A DNA stretch of 54,503 nucleotides from Anabaena lutea FACHB-196 (GTDB taxonomy: Bacteria; Cyanobacteriota; Cyanobacteriia; Cyanobacteriales; Nostocaceae), in assembly GCF_014698305.1 (NCBI RefSeq), contig NZ_JACJST010000032.1:1-54503 (forward strand), read 5' to 3'. The notes below the pieces were generated by a model that saw only the letters and a list, made by a program, of their open reading frames with translations, was not told where the DNA came from and ran no database searches. Below are positions 7,633 to 15,817 of this stretch, piece after piece. A program made the translations under genes and the position numbers. Position 1 is the first letter of the stretch. Each line of letters starts with the position of its first letter.

Positions 7633-9864
7633 GTGGCTACAACTGGTCTAAATCATCAACAGCTTACTACCTCTAAGCCAAGGTCGGTTAACATTAGACA
7701 AATCTCTACAATTCTGTTTTACCGACGCTTTTTGATTTTAGGGGTTTCCTGTGCAGTGATTTCAGTTACTTCTCTTCTAGCTGTTATCACTAAACCGATG
7801 TACCAGAGTTCTATGCAGATCATGGTGAGTTCTGATTTAGATGAAGGATCAGGATCAATCAAGAAGCAGGAAAATGCAAAAGCTGAGTTAATTAAACCTA
7901 ATTTTTCATCTGGAGAATATACTCATCAGATGAAATTAATGCTGAGTTCTAAGCTGGTACAACAAGCTGTAGATTTGTTACGATCTCATTATCCCAATAT
8001 TACTATAGAAAATCTGAAGGGTAAAAATGATTCTGGCGATCAAGGAGCTTTGCAAGTAACCCCAGTGGAGGGTTTATCAGAATTTAATCAGGTTATTAAT
8101 CAAGTATTTATAGTCTCTTTCAAAGACCCAGATCCAGTAAAAACAAAAAGAGTATTGCAAGCTCTCCAGAAAGTTTATCAAGACTACAACAGTGACCAAA
8201 AAAAGCAGCGTGTAAATCAAGCTTTAGCTTTCGTTAACAATCGATTACCCAAGTTGCAAAAAGACGTAATAGCGTCAGAGAAAAAATTAGAATTATTTCG
8301 CCAGAAACATAATTTAGTTGACCCGTTAGTACAAAGTAAAATCCTGGAAGAATCTCTTGCTGATATTCAAAAACAACGACAAACTACTCGCGCTGAATTT
8401 GAAGCTTTACAAGCTCAGTACAATAGCCTAGATCAAAAAATAGCATCTTCTAGCCAGAATGCACAATTGGCAGCTAGTTTGAATCGTTCTAGCCGCTACC
8501 AAGCCTTATTAGATGAGGTGAAAAAGACAGAATTGAGTTTGGCTCAGGAGCGTCTGCGCTATACTGATAATTCACCAATTGTAATAAAACTCAAGCAAAA
8601 ACACAAAATTCAAATTGCCTTATTACAGCAAGAAATAAAAGAGCAATCTGTCAATACTAACACCGTAACCCAAAGCTTATTAGGAGTTGAGCCAAAGTTA
8701 GTTAATGAGTTACAGCAGTTACAAAAAACAGCTATTGGACTAATTAACAATGAAAATAATTTAGCTAAATCTGAACAACGCATTCGCTTGCAGCTAAGTA
8801 CATACCCCAGCATAATAGCAGAGTACAATCGATTGCTTGCAGATATAACATTCCAACGCCGAACACTTGATCAATTGCTTCAAGTCCAACAGTCATTGGG
8901 AATGAAAATGGCTCAAGGAGGATTTGACTGGCAAGTATTGGAAGAGCCAGACTTGGGGATTTATATCGGTAATCGTAAATGGTTATTGATAATTGGAGGA
9001 GTGCTAATTGGTCCAATTTTAGGTGTGGCAGCAGCCTTGATTTGGGAGGTGTTTAATAAGGCAATTTTTTCAGCGCAAGATTTACAGAAACTAACAAACC
9101 TTCGATTACTGGGTTCTGTTTCCAAGTTGGGAAAACCAAGTTTAAAAAATAGAATTGAGCGGATTATTAGACGTGGGCGACAAAATTTAGCATCCCCAAA
9201 GCTGGAAAACAACGACAAATTATCCAGCCATGAAACCCTGGATATGATTTATCAAAATATTCAAATATTCAAGAATCCTTTGCCTTTCAAGTCCTTGATG
9301 TTGACTTCAGCAGTAGCGGGAGAGGGAAAAACAACTTTAGCTTTGGGACTTGGGGCTAGTGCCGCACATATGCATCAACGGGTACTAGTTATTGATGCTA
9401 ACTTGCGATCGCCCAGTTTACATAAAATCTTGGAAATTTCCAATGATTGGGGGCTATCTCTGTTATTGGTGGATGATATCAAAACCCAAGTTCATAATTA
9501 TATCCAACCTATTCACCCCTCAATTGATATTTTAACTGCTGGTCCAACACCAGAAGATGTGGTGAATCTGCTGAGTTCTGGACGAATGAAAGAATTGATT
9601 GAGTCTTTTGAGCAAATTTATGACTTGGTGTTGATAGATGCTCCTGCTGTTTTAGATAGCATTGATGCTAGAATTATCGCCTCTGTTTGTAATGGAATTG
9701 TCATAGTTGGGCGCATTGGTCAGTTAACCCCACAGGAACTCATGCAAGCAACCGAAATTTTGAGCCAGTTGAATTTAATCGGTATTGTGGCAAATGAGGT
9801 GAATAATTCGCCAAAAGTCAGGAAATCTCCCAAAAGTTCTGACACGATTAAATCTGCTGATTAA
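7633..9864 (+). CDS. Wzc-like polysaccharide co-polymerase / BY-kinase-type ATPase
   Basis: A 743-residue inner-membrane protein controlling exopolysaccharide polymerisation and export. Layout: short cytoplasmic N-terminus, first membrane helix (about 34-52), Wzz-type periplasmic region with long coiled coils (about 165-430), second membrane helix (about 449-471), and a cytoplasmic BY-kinase domain. Walker A is GEGKTT (563-568), Walker A' is VLVIDANLRSP (585-594; the second acidic residue of the usual DxDxR is Asn) and Walker B is LVLIDAP (665-671). The C-terminus (VRKSPKSSDTIKSAD) has no tyrosine cluster, so autophosphorylation of a tail, as in E. coli Wzc, is not expected. The start is GTG 7633 with AGAGGG at 7619-7624. 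A SpoIID-type protein follows 105 bp downstream. Confidence 0.9.
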   Translation: MATTGLNHQQLTTSKPRSVNIRQISTILFYRRFLILGVSCAVISVTSLLAVITKPMYQSSMQIMVSSDLDEGSGSIKKQENAKAELIKPNFSSGEYTHQMKLMLSSKLVQQAVDLLRSHYPNITIENLKGKNDSGDQGALQVTPVEGLSEFNQVINQVFIVSFKDPDPVKTKRVLQALQKVYQDYNSDQKKQRVNQALAFVNNRLPKLQKDVIASEKKLELFRQKHNLVDPLVQSKILEESLADIQKQRQTTRAEFEALQAQYNSLDQKIASSSQNAQLAASLNRSSRYQALLDEVKKTELSLAQERLRYTDNSPIVIKLKQKHKIQIALLQQEIKEQSVNTNTVTQSLLGVEPKLVNELQQLQKTAIGLINNENNLAKSEQRIRLQLSTYPSIIAEYNRLLADITFQRRTLDQLLQVQQSLGMKMAQGGFDWQVLEEPDLGIYIGNRKWLLIIGGVLIGPILGVAAALIWEVFNKAIFSAQDLQKLTNLRLLGSVSKLGKPSLKNRIERIIRRGRQNLASPKLENNDKLSSHETLDMIYQNIQIFKNPLPFKSLMLTSAVAGEGKTTLALGLGASAAHMHQRVLVIDANLRSPSLHKILEISNDWGLSLLLVDDIKTQVHNYIQPIHPSIDILTAGPTPEDVVNLLSSGRMKELIESFEQIYDLVLIDAPAVLDSIDARIIASVCNGIVIVGRIGQLTPQELMQATEILSQLNLIGIVANEVNNSPKVRKSPKSSDTIKSAD

Positions 9865-9969
9865 AACCCCACAAGTCTAATCAAAATGCATAATAAGTAG
9901 AAGTGGCAAGCTCCTATCTGGGAGAACTGTCTTATTTAACTTGTAGAGGCTTGTGATTAGACAATCAGC

Positions 9970-11115
9970 ATGAAAATCCAACTTTATTTAGGCGCTTTAT
10001 TTTCCCGGATTCAAGGACAACATTGGTGGATAGGTATCCTCTTGTGGTTTGTTTTGGTTGCTCCTGCTCAAGCATCTGTCATCCTGCGCGTAGCAATTGA
10101 GAGGGGAGTAAATCAAGTCAAAGTTGGTGCTTCCACAACTGCAATAGTTAAAGATAGTGCCGGACGTACTCTTGGACAGTTGCCAGGAATGAGCGCTTAT
10201 GCTGCTCAAGCAGTTCCTGGGGGAGTGGCTTTGGATAAATGGCAATCTGGGTTATTTTGGATTGAGCCAACTGCTAAGGGATTTGTTTATATTGGCGATC
10301 GCTGGTTTCGAGGCAGAACTCTTGTCATTCCTACCGAAAAAGGCTTAACCGCAGTTAATTGGGTCGATTTAGAAGAATATCTCTACAGCGTCATCGGTGG
10401 AGAAATGAATTCTAGTTGGCCTCCCGAAGCCCTCAAAGCCCAAGCGATCGCAGCCCGTACCTATGCCCTCTATGAACGAGAAAAACAGCGTAACAATCCC
10501 GTTTATGATTTAGGAGATAGTCCAGATCGCTGGCAAATCTACAAAGGTGTCAGCAGCGAATCCCGTAACACTTATGGTGCTGTAGATGGAACAGCAGGAA
10601 AAGTCCTCACCTATAACAACCGAATTATTCTCTCAGTCTTCCATGCTTGTTCTGGTGGACACACCGAAAATGTAGAAGATGTTTGGGGAAATACCCTCCC
10701 TTACCTGCGTGCAGTACAAGACTTTGATCAAGGTTTCAAAGAATGCAATTGGGTAAAAACCTTCTCTCCTGGAGAAATTAGCGCCAGAATTTCCGGGATA
10801 GGCAACATCAAAGATATGATCGCCGAATCTTTCTCTCCTTTCCGCAGCGTCAAAACCTTAAAAATCGTCGGGGAGCAAGGTACTAAAGTACTTAAAGGTG
10901 AAGAAGTTCGTACCGCACTCAGGCTCAAAAGTACCCGTTTTAGCGTTAGTAAAGGAGAAAATGGCAGTTTTGTCCTCCAAGGACTAGGCTATGGACATGG
11001 TTTAGGTATGAGTCAATGGGGCGCGTATAGTTTAGCTCAACGCGGAGCCAGCCATTTACAAATTTTAGGACATTATTACCAAGGTGTAGCTCTAACGCCG
11101 ATTCAGGCTAAATAA
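9970..11115 (+). CDS. SpoIID/LytB-domain protein (putative lytic transglycosylase)
   Basis: A 381-residue exported protein. The N-terminal hydrophobic segment (about 21-33) and APAQA|S site suggest a signal peptide cleaved near residue 36. The SpoIID/LytB domain is clear: LEEYLYSVIGGEM (Glu145 aligns with the catalytic Glu of SpoIID), then PPEALKAQAIAARTYAL, then HACSGGHTE, a Cys/His region like the SpoIID zinc site, and a GYGHGLGMSQWGA end motif. In Bacillus SpoIID degrades denuded peptidoglycan during engulfment; cyanobacterial homologues are presumed to act in wall remodelling. It follows the Wzc-like gene on the same strand. Confidence 0.9.
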   Translation: MKIQLYLGALFSRIQGQHWWIGILLWFVLVAPAQASVILRVAIERGVNQVKVGASTTAIVKDSAGRTLGQLPGMSAYAAQAVPGGVALDKWQSGLFWIEPTAKGFVYIGDRWFRGRTLVIPTEKGLTAVNWVDLEEYLYSVIGGEMNSSWPPEALKAQAIAARTYALYEREKQRNNPVYDLGDSPDRWQIYKGVSSESRNTYGAVDGTAGKVLTYNNRIILSVFHACSGGHTENVEDVWGNTLPYLRAVQDFDQGFKECNWVKTFSPGEISARISGIGNIKDMIAESFSPFRSVKTLKIVGEQGTKVLKGEEVRTALRLKSTRFSVSKGENGSFVLQGLGYGHGLGMSQWGAYSLAQRGASHLQILGHYYQGVALTPIQAK

Positions 11116-11150
11116 ACTGGGAATAGGGAATAGGGAGCAGGGAATAGGTT
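11116..11150. repeat. GGGAATA-type short tandem repeat
   Basis: Immediately after the SpoIID-gene stop, units of GGGAATA/GGGAGCA are repeated about four times (GGGAATAGGGAATAGGGAGC and on). This is a heptameric STRR array, followed by CCCCATCCCTCCATCTCCC, a degenerate octamer array. Confidence 0.7.
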
Positions 11151-11190
11151 AATTCTCCCCATCCCTCCATCTCCCAGCCTGACTACTGAA

Positions 11191-11505
11191 CTAAATACCT
11201 AAAAATGGGAAAATCTGTAATAATGCTTTACGTAACCGTAGCAGGAATATTTGGTCTCGGATTTTGGCATCGAGCTTTGGTGGTGGACTTGTTTGCAATT
11301 GGGTTTGTAATTCTGCGTATTCGGCTGCGGTTAGGCGCTTACCATCAATGGGCGATCGCGCTTCGGTGATTATCTCTGTCCGCAATATTTCCTCTGGTAT
11401 ATCCTCTGGTGGTGGTAATGCGATGACGGCTTTCCCCCAATGGCTACTTACCCCAACTAAAATACTAGTACTAATACTCAAAACCAAAATTTTTATCCGC
11501 TTCAT
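11191..11505 (-). CDS. Small exported protein of unknown function
   Basis: A 104-residue protein starting MKRIKILVLSISTSILVGVS, a hydrophobic N-terminus that looks like a signal peptide (about 5-25). The remainder is polar, with PPPEDIPEEILRTEI, ARSPIDGKRLTAAEYAELQ and a C-terminal RLRKALLQIFPFLGI. The family looks conserved in cyanobacteria but I cannot name it. I chose ATG 11505, since the longer frame (to 11568) is merely read through a TTTTGAA tandem array and into the GST gene. That array fills the whole gap to the upstream GST stop, and no ribosome site remains. Confidence 0.6.
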   Translation of the reverse strand: MKRIKILVLSISTSILVGVSSHWGKAVIALPPPEDIPEEILRTEIITEARSPIDGKRLTAAEYAELQTQLQTSPPPKLDAKIRDQIFLLRLRKALLQIFPFLGI

Positions 11506-11537
11506 ATTTTGAATTTTGAATTTTGAATTTTGAATTT
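11506..11537. repeat. TTTTGAA heptamer array between two minus-strand genes
   Basis: About four copies of TTTTGAA occupy the entire 32-bp gap between the GST stop codon (11538) and the start codon of the downstream exported protein (11505). It is a typical STRR, but it has replaced any recognisable ribosome binding site. Confidence 0.85.
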
Positions 11538-12206
11538 CTAAAGTCCCGGTGGTAGTTTCTCTCCACACAATTGATGGATCTGCACGATGCGCTCAAACAA
11601 CCAGGGATATCCCTGACGGTATTCAGGAATGAGTGCTAAAGGACTGAGTAAGGCAGCTGCGGTAATATCTGCCACACTCAAGCATCCACCAACTAAATAT
11701 TCGCTCTTTTGCCAGCGAAGCGATAATTCTGCCAAGGATGTGGATAATCTGCTAGTAGCCAATTTGACTGTAGCATCGTTGATGCCATACTGTTGTCGCA
11801 CGACTCTAATTAGCATCTGGCTAAAGAATGATGGATCAACTTGTTGTCCTTCATTGGCGCGAAACTGATAATATACAAACCTTGTTGCTGTACCGATGCT
11901 TTCATCAAACCAGTCTTCAAGCATCAAAGCTTCAGTTTGCTGTTCTGGGTTGGTTAAAAATATTGCAGGTTCTGGCTGATAAGATTCTAGGAATTTGATA
12001 ATCTGGGTTGAGTCAGCGATAGCTTGCGGTTGTCCCTCAATTTGGGGCAACAACACTGGCAGTGTACTCAAACCTGTCAGGGGCTTGAGTTTGAGGATAT
12101 GTAAGCCAGGAGTGAGATTTTCGACATTGTAATTAATTCGCTTATAACCTAGCGCTAGGCGGGCTTTGCGACAATAATGAGATGTACTAAATTGCAGTAG
12201 CAACAT
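11538..12206 (-). CDS. Glutathione S-transferase family protein
   Basis: A 222-residue cytoplasmic protein with the two-domain GST layout. The N-terminal thioredoxin-like half (1-80) includes STSHYCRKARLAL, where Ser9 or Cys12 would activate glutathione, and STLPVLLP with its cis-proline. The substrate-proposing motif is ADSTQIIKFLE (about 64-74). The helical C-terminal half carries YLVGGCLSVADITAAALLSPL, the N-capping-box region. Substrates are unknown. It precedes the small exported protein on the same strand with a 32-bp repeat-filled gap. Confidence 0.88.
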   Translation of the reverse strand: MLLLQFSTSHYCRKARLALGYKRINYNVENLTPGLHILKLKPLTGLSTLPVLLPQIEGQPQAIADSTQIIKFLESYQPEPAIFLTNPEQQTEALMLEDWFDESIGTATRFVYYQFRANEGQQVDPSFFSQMLIRVVRQQYGINDATVKLATSRLSTSLAELSLRWQKSEYLVGGCLSVADITAAALLSPLALIPEYRQGYPWLFERIVQIHQLCGEKLPPGL

Positions 12207-12430
12207 AAAGCTACTTCTTTAATGAGTGGAAGTTTTTTTTCAAGCTTTAATGACAGACATATATCAACTGAAAGGCGCTATAAACCGTTTTTGCTTTTTT
12301 TCTTCAGTTGCTGTCTTAATTAAATTAGATAGATATTTTAGCACTCTCGGTATGAGAGTACTGTTGCTGTTGCTCGAACCTGATTAAATTTAGTGATAGC
12401 GATGTAGTGAGGAGCGCTATCCTGACTTAA

Positions 12431-12667
12431 TTAGGGAGTCGTAGTGGGTGTAGCTGCGGGACTAGCTGCGGGACTAGCTGCGGGACTAGCTGCGGGACTA
12501 GCTGCGGGACTAGCTGCGGGACTAGCGCCAGTGTCAGTCGGTTCACCACCTGTTGTAGCAGCAGGGGAACTGGTTGCAGTCCCAGCAGGTTCGCTACCGC
12601 CTTCGCAAGCTCCGAGCATAGTTGCCAGACTTAACATCAAAGCCAAACCAAAGATTTTTGTTTTCAT
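12431..12667 (-). CDS. Small lipoprotein with tetrapeptide SPAA repeats
   Basis: A 78-residue predicted lipoprotein: MKTKIFGLALMLSLATMLGAC with lipobox LGAC, then a mature chain of Gly, Ser, Thr, Pro and Ala only, ending in about six ASPA repeats and TPTTTP. The longer frame starts at 12712, but ATG 12667 has a good AGAGGAG site just before it. The repeat is encoded by six perfect copies of a 12-bp unit (12451-12522), so copy-number slippage would change length in steps of four residues without breaking the frame. Probably a flexible envelope tether or secreted linker; no enzymatic domain is visible. Confidence 0.75.
   Translation of the reverse strand: MKTKIFGLALMLSLATMLGACEGGSEPAGTATSSPAATTGGEPTDTGASPAASPAASPAASPAASPAASPAATPTTTP
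12451..12522. repeat. 12-bp minisatellite (TAGCTGCGGGAC) x6 inside a lipoprotein gene
   Basis: Six perfect copies of TAGCTGCGGGAC. On the minus strand they encode the repeating ASPA tetrapeptide. Identical copies, including the wobble positions, point to recent expansion by slippage. Confidence 0.95.
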
Positions 12668-13094
12668 ATCTCCTCTTTCACCAATTAGGGCAATAGAAAT
12701 CTTTCGCCTCATTGAATACGATACCCTATTTGTTGCTTTTTGTTAAATCTTTCAGGATACTCTTAACAAGAAGGAAAGGATAATACTAAGTAACCATCTT
12801 CAAGAGGGAACTGCCACTTACAGAATTGGGGGTCTTTCTTGCCTGTTGCCTCTTGCTTGTTACTGCTCCACATTGCCATAATCTTAGATATAATTTCTAG
12901 CTGGTCAATTTATCACAGTAGCTGATCACCCAAAAGCAAGCATTACACTATCGAGGAGACGCAAACATTGGTGCAACTACCCTTGAAAACTCTGAAAAGG
13001 TGCTATGTGTGCTGTTTGCTAAATAAACAACTTTAACCTTGGTAAAAACAATCCGCTTAAATCAATACAATATTTATTTCCCTGCACAAAAATT
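12668..13094. other. Divergent promoter region, lipoprotein versus ftsL-like/ftsI
   Basis: About 430 bp with no gene. It separates a minus-strand lipoprotein from the plus-strand division genes and must hold both promoters. I see no operator or riboswitch pattern that I can defend. Confidence 0.5.
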
Positions 13095-13763
13095 ATGGTT
13101 GTTGCCCGCAAATCAGCTATTTCCACAAAAAGTACTTGGTTCCAAAAAGATTCTATCTTACCGTGGGGTCAGCGACGTTCCAGGCGTTTGGGATTAATGA
13201 CACCCAGATCCTCGACAGTTGGCAATGAATCCACATCTGTACGCCCCAGAAGACAAAGAAGTTCCTCCCGAAATTTATCAATTTCTCCTACCAATGAAGC
13301 AAAAAGACCGATGTTGATGAAAGAGTCGGGCAAACAACCAACCTCAAATTTAAAACAACAGTCGAGCGGACGCTTACCTGTAATGTCTAATGCTGGGGCT
13401 GCGCCTTTGTGGTTGCTAAGGATGTACTCTCTTTATCGTTATTCGTCAGCTGCGGCGTTTTTGTGTGTAGCTGCAACACTGGTGGTTTATGGTTGGACTG
13501 TATATTCCCAAGAGCTTTGGAGTCAAGCTTACCGCACACTGCAAAGTTTACAACGTCATGAGCGGCAGTTGACTACAACTAATGCAACACTGACTAGTAA
13601 AATGGCCGAAGAAGCAGAACAGTCAACAGCAGGATTAGTCTCACCAAGTCCGGCCAAGACAATTTTCTTGCCACCAACATCTTATAGCTCTAATTCGCCA
13701 TCCCAAACCACAACTATCAATTCAGAAACCCAGCGACAAATACCCTCAACGCTGGGATATTAA
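13095..13763 (+). CDS. FtsL-like single-pass membrane protein upstream of ftsI
   Basis: A 222-residue protein with a long, basic, Ser-rich cytoplasmic region (1-110), one membrane helix (about 117-136, SSAAAFLCVAATLVVYGW), a heptad-like segment (138-175: ELWSQAYRTLQSLQRHERQL) and a Pro/Ser/Thr tail ending PSTLGY. This topology and its place 183 bp before ftsI match FtsL, the bitopic coiled-coil divisome protein that recruits and activates FtsWI. Sequence similarity to known FtsL is too weak to see, so the call rests on topology and synteny. FtsL is poorly defined in cyanobacteria. The start ATG 13095 reads MVVARKSAIS. Confidence 0.6.
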   Translation: MVVARKSAISTKSTWFQKDSILPWGQRRSRRLGLMTPRSSTVGNESTSVRPRRQRSSSRNLSISPTNEAKRPMLMKESGKQPTSNLKQQSSGRLPVMSNAGAAPLWLLRMYSLYRYSSAAAFLCVAATLVVYGWTVYSQELWSQAYRTLQSLQRHERQLTTTNATLTSKMAEEAEQSTAGLVSPSPAKTIFLPPTSYSSNSPSQTTTINSETQRQIPSTLGY

Positions 13764-13946
13764 TATCAAGGGTGATTGGTCATTTGATTAGGGCTGACGC
13801 TCTTACACGGGGACACGGAGACGGGTCGAGTTTTTTCGATCAGCAATTAGCCGGACTTGATATTATCCCGACTTCTGCAAGAAGTCTATTGGTCATGGGT
13901 TATACAGGTATAACTGACAGATGGCAAAGGATAGAGGACAAACCCA

Positions 13947-15761
13947 ATGCAGAAGTCATCAAATAGGACAAAATTCAGAAATTTGCGGAATTTAGAATTC
14001 AAAAGGCAGCGGAAGTTTTCCAGACCAGGTATATCAGATCATAGTACTGATAAAACTCAAGACCAGTCAGCAAAAATTAAGTCTCGACTGTTAATAGTTT
14101 GGGGTTTACTAATTGCTGCTGGGTTGGGGTTGGTGTTCAATTTGTATAGGCTGCAAATTATCCAGGGATCAAAGCTCACCCAAAGGGCAAGAAACCAGCA
14201 AATGGTGAATTTACGTCCTTTTATGCCCCGCCGACCAGTAGTTGATCGCAATAACAATTTGTTGGCGATAGACCGCCCTGTGTATACGTTGTACACCCAT
14301 CCCAAGTTGTTTGATAAGTCTAATGAAGAAATGGCACAACAACTTGCGCCCATACTCAACAAAGATGCTACTGCGTTACTCAAAACATTTGAAAGTAAAA
14401 AAAGCGGGATTCTTCTAGCCAATGGCGTATCAGAAAATATCGCTGACCGCTTGATTTCATTACGCTTGAATGGCTTGGAGTTTATTCAAAAATATTCCCG
14501 TTTCTACCCACAAGGTGATTTAGTTGCTGATGTTGTCGGCTATGTTAACCTTGACCGTCGGGGTCAGGCGGGTGTGGAATACAGTCAGGAGAAGTTGCTA
14601 GAACGCTCTGTACAAACGGTGCGTCTCAGTCGGGCGGGGAATGGGGCGCTGATGCCTGATCATGCTCCTGAGGGTTTTCTACATTTTGATGACTTACAAC
14701 TGCAACTGACTATTGATAGTCGCTTACAAAGGGCTGCCCGTGCTGCTCTCAAACAGCAGATAGAAAAGTTTCAGGCTAAACGCGGTGCTGTCATTGTTAT
14801 GGATGCTATGGATGGCTCATTACTGGCCTTGGTTGCCCAGCCTACCTATAATGCAAATGAATATTCTAAAGCTGATATTTCTCTCTTTAAAAACTGGACT
14901 GTAGCGGATCTTTATGAACCCGGTTCAACTTTTAAGCCTTTGAATATTGCGATCGCTCTAGAAAATGGTGTAATTAAACCTGATGATGTTTTCAGTGACT
15001 CAGGTACTCTTAAAGTGGCTGACCGGGTCATCAAAAACGCTGAAAAAAATGGTTATCGCCGGATTAACATTGCTGAGATTTTGCAAACCTCCAGTAATAT
15101 AGGCATGGTGCAAATCATTCAACGATTGCGCCCCCCAGTATACTACAACTGGCTAGAACGTCTGGGACTAGGGCAGAAAGTTGATACAGATTTACCGTTT
15201 GAAGTGGGTGGTCGGCTCAAAAGTCAAGAAGAATTTATGGCCTCACCCATTGAACCGGCAACCACTTCTTTTGGACAAGGCTTTTCTCTGACACCATTAC
15301 AGCTGGTGCAAATGCAAGGAGCATTAGCTAATGGTGGCAAATTGGTAACACCCCACGTAGTCCGAGGGCTGATTGATACCAAAGGGCAAAATCATTATTC
15401 TCCTAACCTCACACCACCAAGACAAATTTTCTCGCCTACAACTACCCAAAAGGTAGTAGAAATGATGGAAACTGTCGTTTCTGAAGGTACTGGTAAAGCA
15501 GCACAAATTAACGGATATCGCATTGGTGGTAAAACTGGTACAGCCCAAAAAGCCAGTCCCAACGGTGGTTACATCCCCGGTGCTAGAATTACGAGTTTTG
15601 TGGCTATTCTCCCAGTGGAATCTCCCCGTTATGTGGTTTTAGCTGTTGTGGATGAGCCAAAAGGAGAAAATGCCTATGGTTCTACTGTCGCTGCACCAAT
15701 TGTTAAGACTGTGATGGAAACTCTCATCCCACTGGAACAGCTTGCTCCCAGCAAAAAATGA
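13947..15761 (+). CDS. ftsI: Penicillin-binding protein, FtsI/PBP3 type (septal transpeptidase)
   Basis: A 604-residue class B penicillin-binding protein, the septal peptidoglycan transpeptidase. After a basic cytoplasmic tail comes one membrane anchor (about 47-66), then the dimerisation/pedestal domain with RRPVVDRNNNLLAI and GYVNLDRRGQAGVEY, then the transpeptidase domain. The active motifs are STFK (Ser327), SSN (382-384) and KTG (529-531). The spacing is normal for FtsI. ATG 13947 gives a typical length; no obvious ribosome site was picked out. The FtsL-like gene lies just upstream on the same strand. Confidence 0.92.
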   Translation: MQKSSNRTKFRNLRNLEFKRQRKFSRPGISDHSTDKTQDQSAKIKSRLLIVWGLLIAAGLGLVFNLYRLQIIQGSKLTQRARNQQMVNLRPFMPRRPVVDRNNNLLAIDRPVYTLYTHPKLFDKSNEEMAQQLAPILNKDATALLKTFESKKSGILLANGVSENIADRLISLRLNGLEFIQKYSRFYPQGDLVADVVGYVNLDRRGQAGVEYSQEKLLERSVQTVRLSRAGNGALMPDHAPEGFLHFDDLQLQLTIDSRLQRAARAALKQQIEKFQAKRGAVIVMDAMDGSLLALVAQPTYNANEYSKADISLFKNWTVADLYEPGSTFKPLNIAIALENGVIKPDDVFSDSGTLKVADRVIKNAEKNGYRRINIAEILQTSSNIGMVQIIQRLRPPVYYNWLERLGLGQKVDTDLPFEVGGRLKSQEEFMASPIEPATTSFGQGFSLTPLQLVQMQGALANGGKLVTPHVVRGLIDTKGQNHYSPNLTPPRQIFSPTTTQKVVEMMETVVSEGTGKAAQINGYRIGGKTGTAQKASPNGGYIPGARITSFVAILPVESPRYVVLAVVDEPKGENAYGSTVAAPIVKTVMETLIPLEQLAPSKK

Positions 15762-15817
15762 GCAATATGAGCAAGAATTTTTATCTCCTGAGTTTACACT
15801 CAATACTCAGAACTGTT

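Noticed and set aside
12444-12746. Plus-strand frame of Ala-Gly-Leu repeats
   Set aside because: It is the opposite strand of the 12-bp repeat in the lipoprotein gene, which has a ribosome site and lipobox.
13772-13966. Small frame between the FtsL-like gene and ftsI
   Set aside because: No ribosome site, no recognisable motif, overlaps the ftsI start, and includes a GGGGACACGGAGAC-type intergenic repeat.
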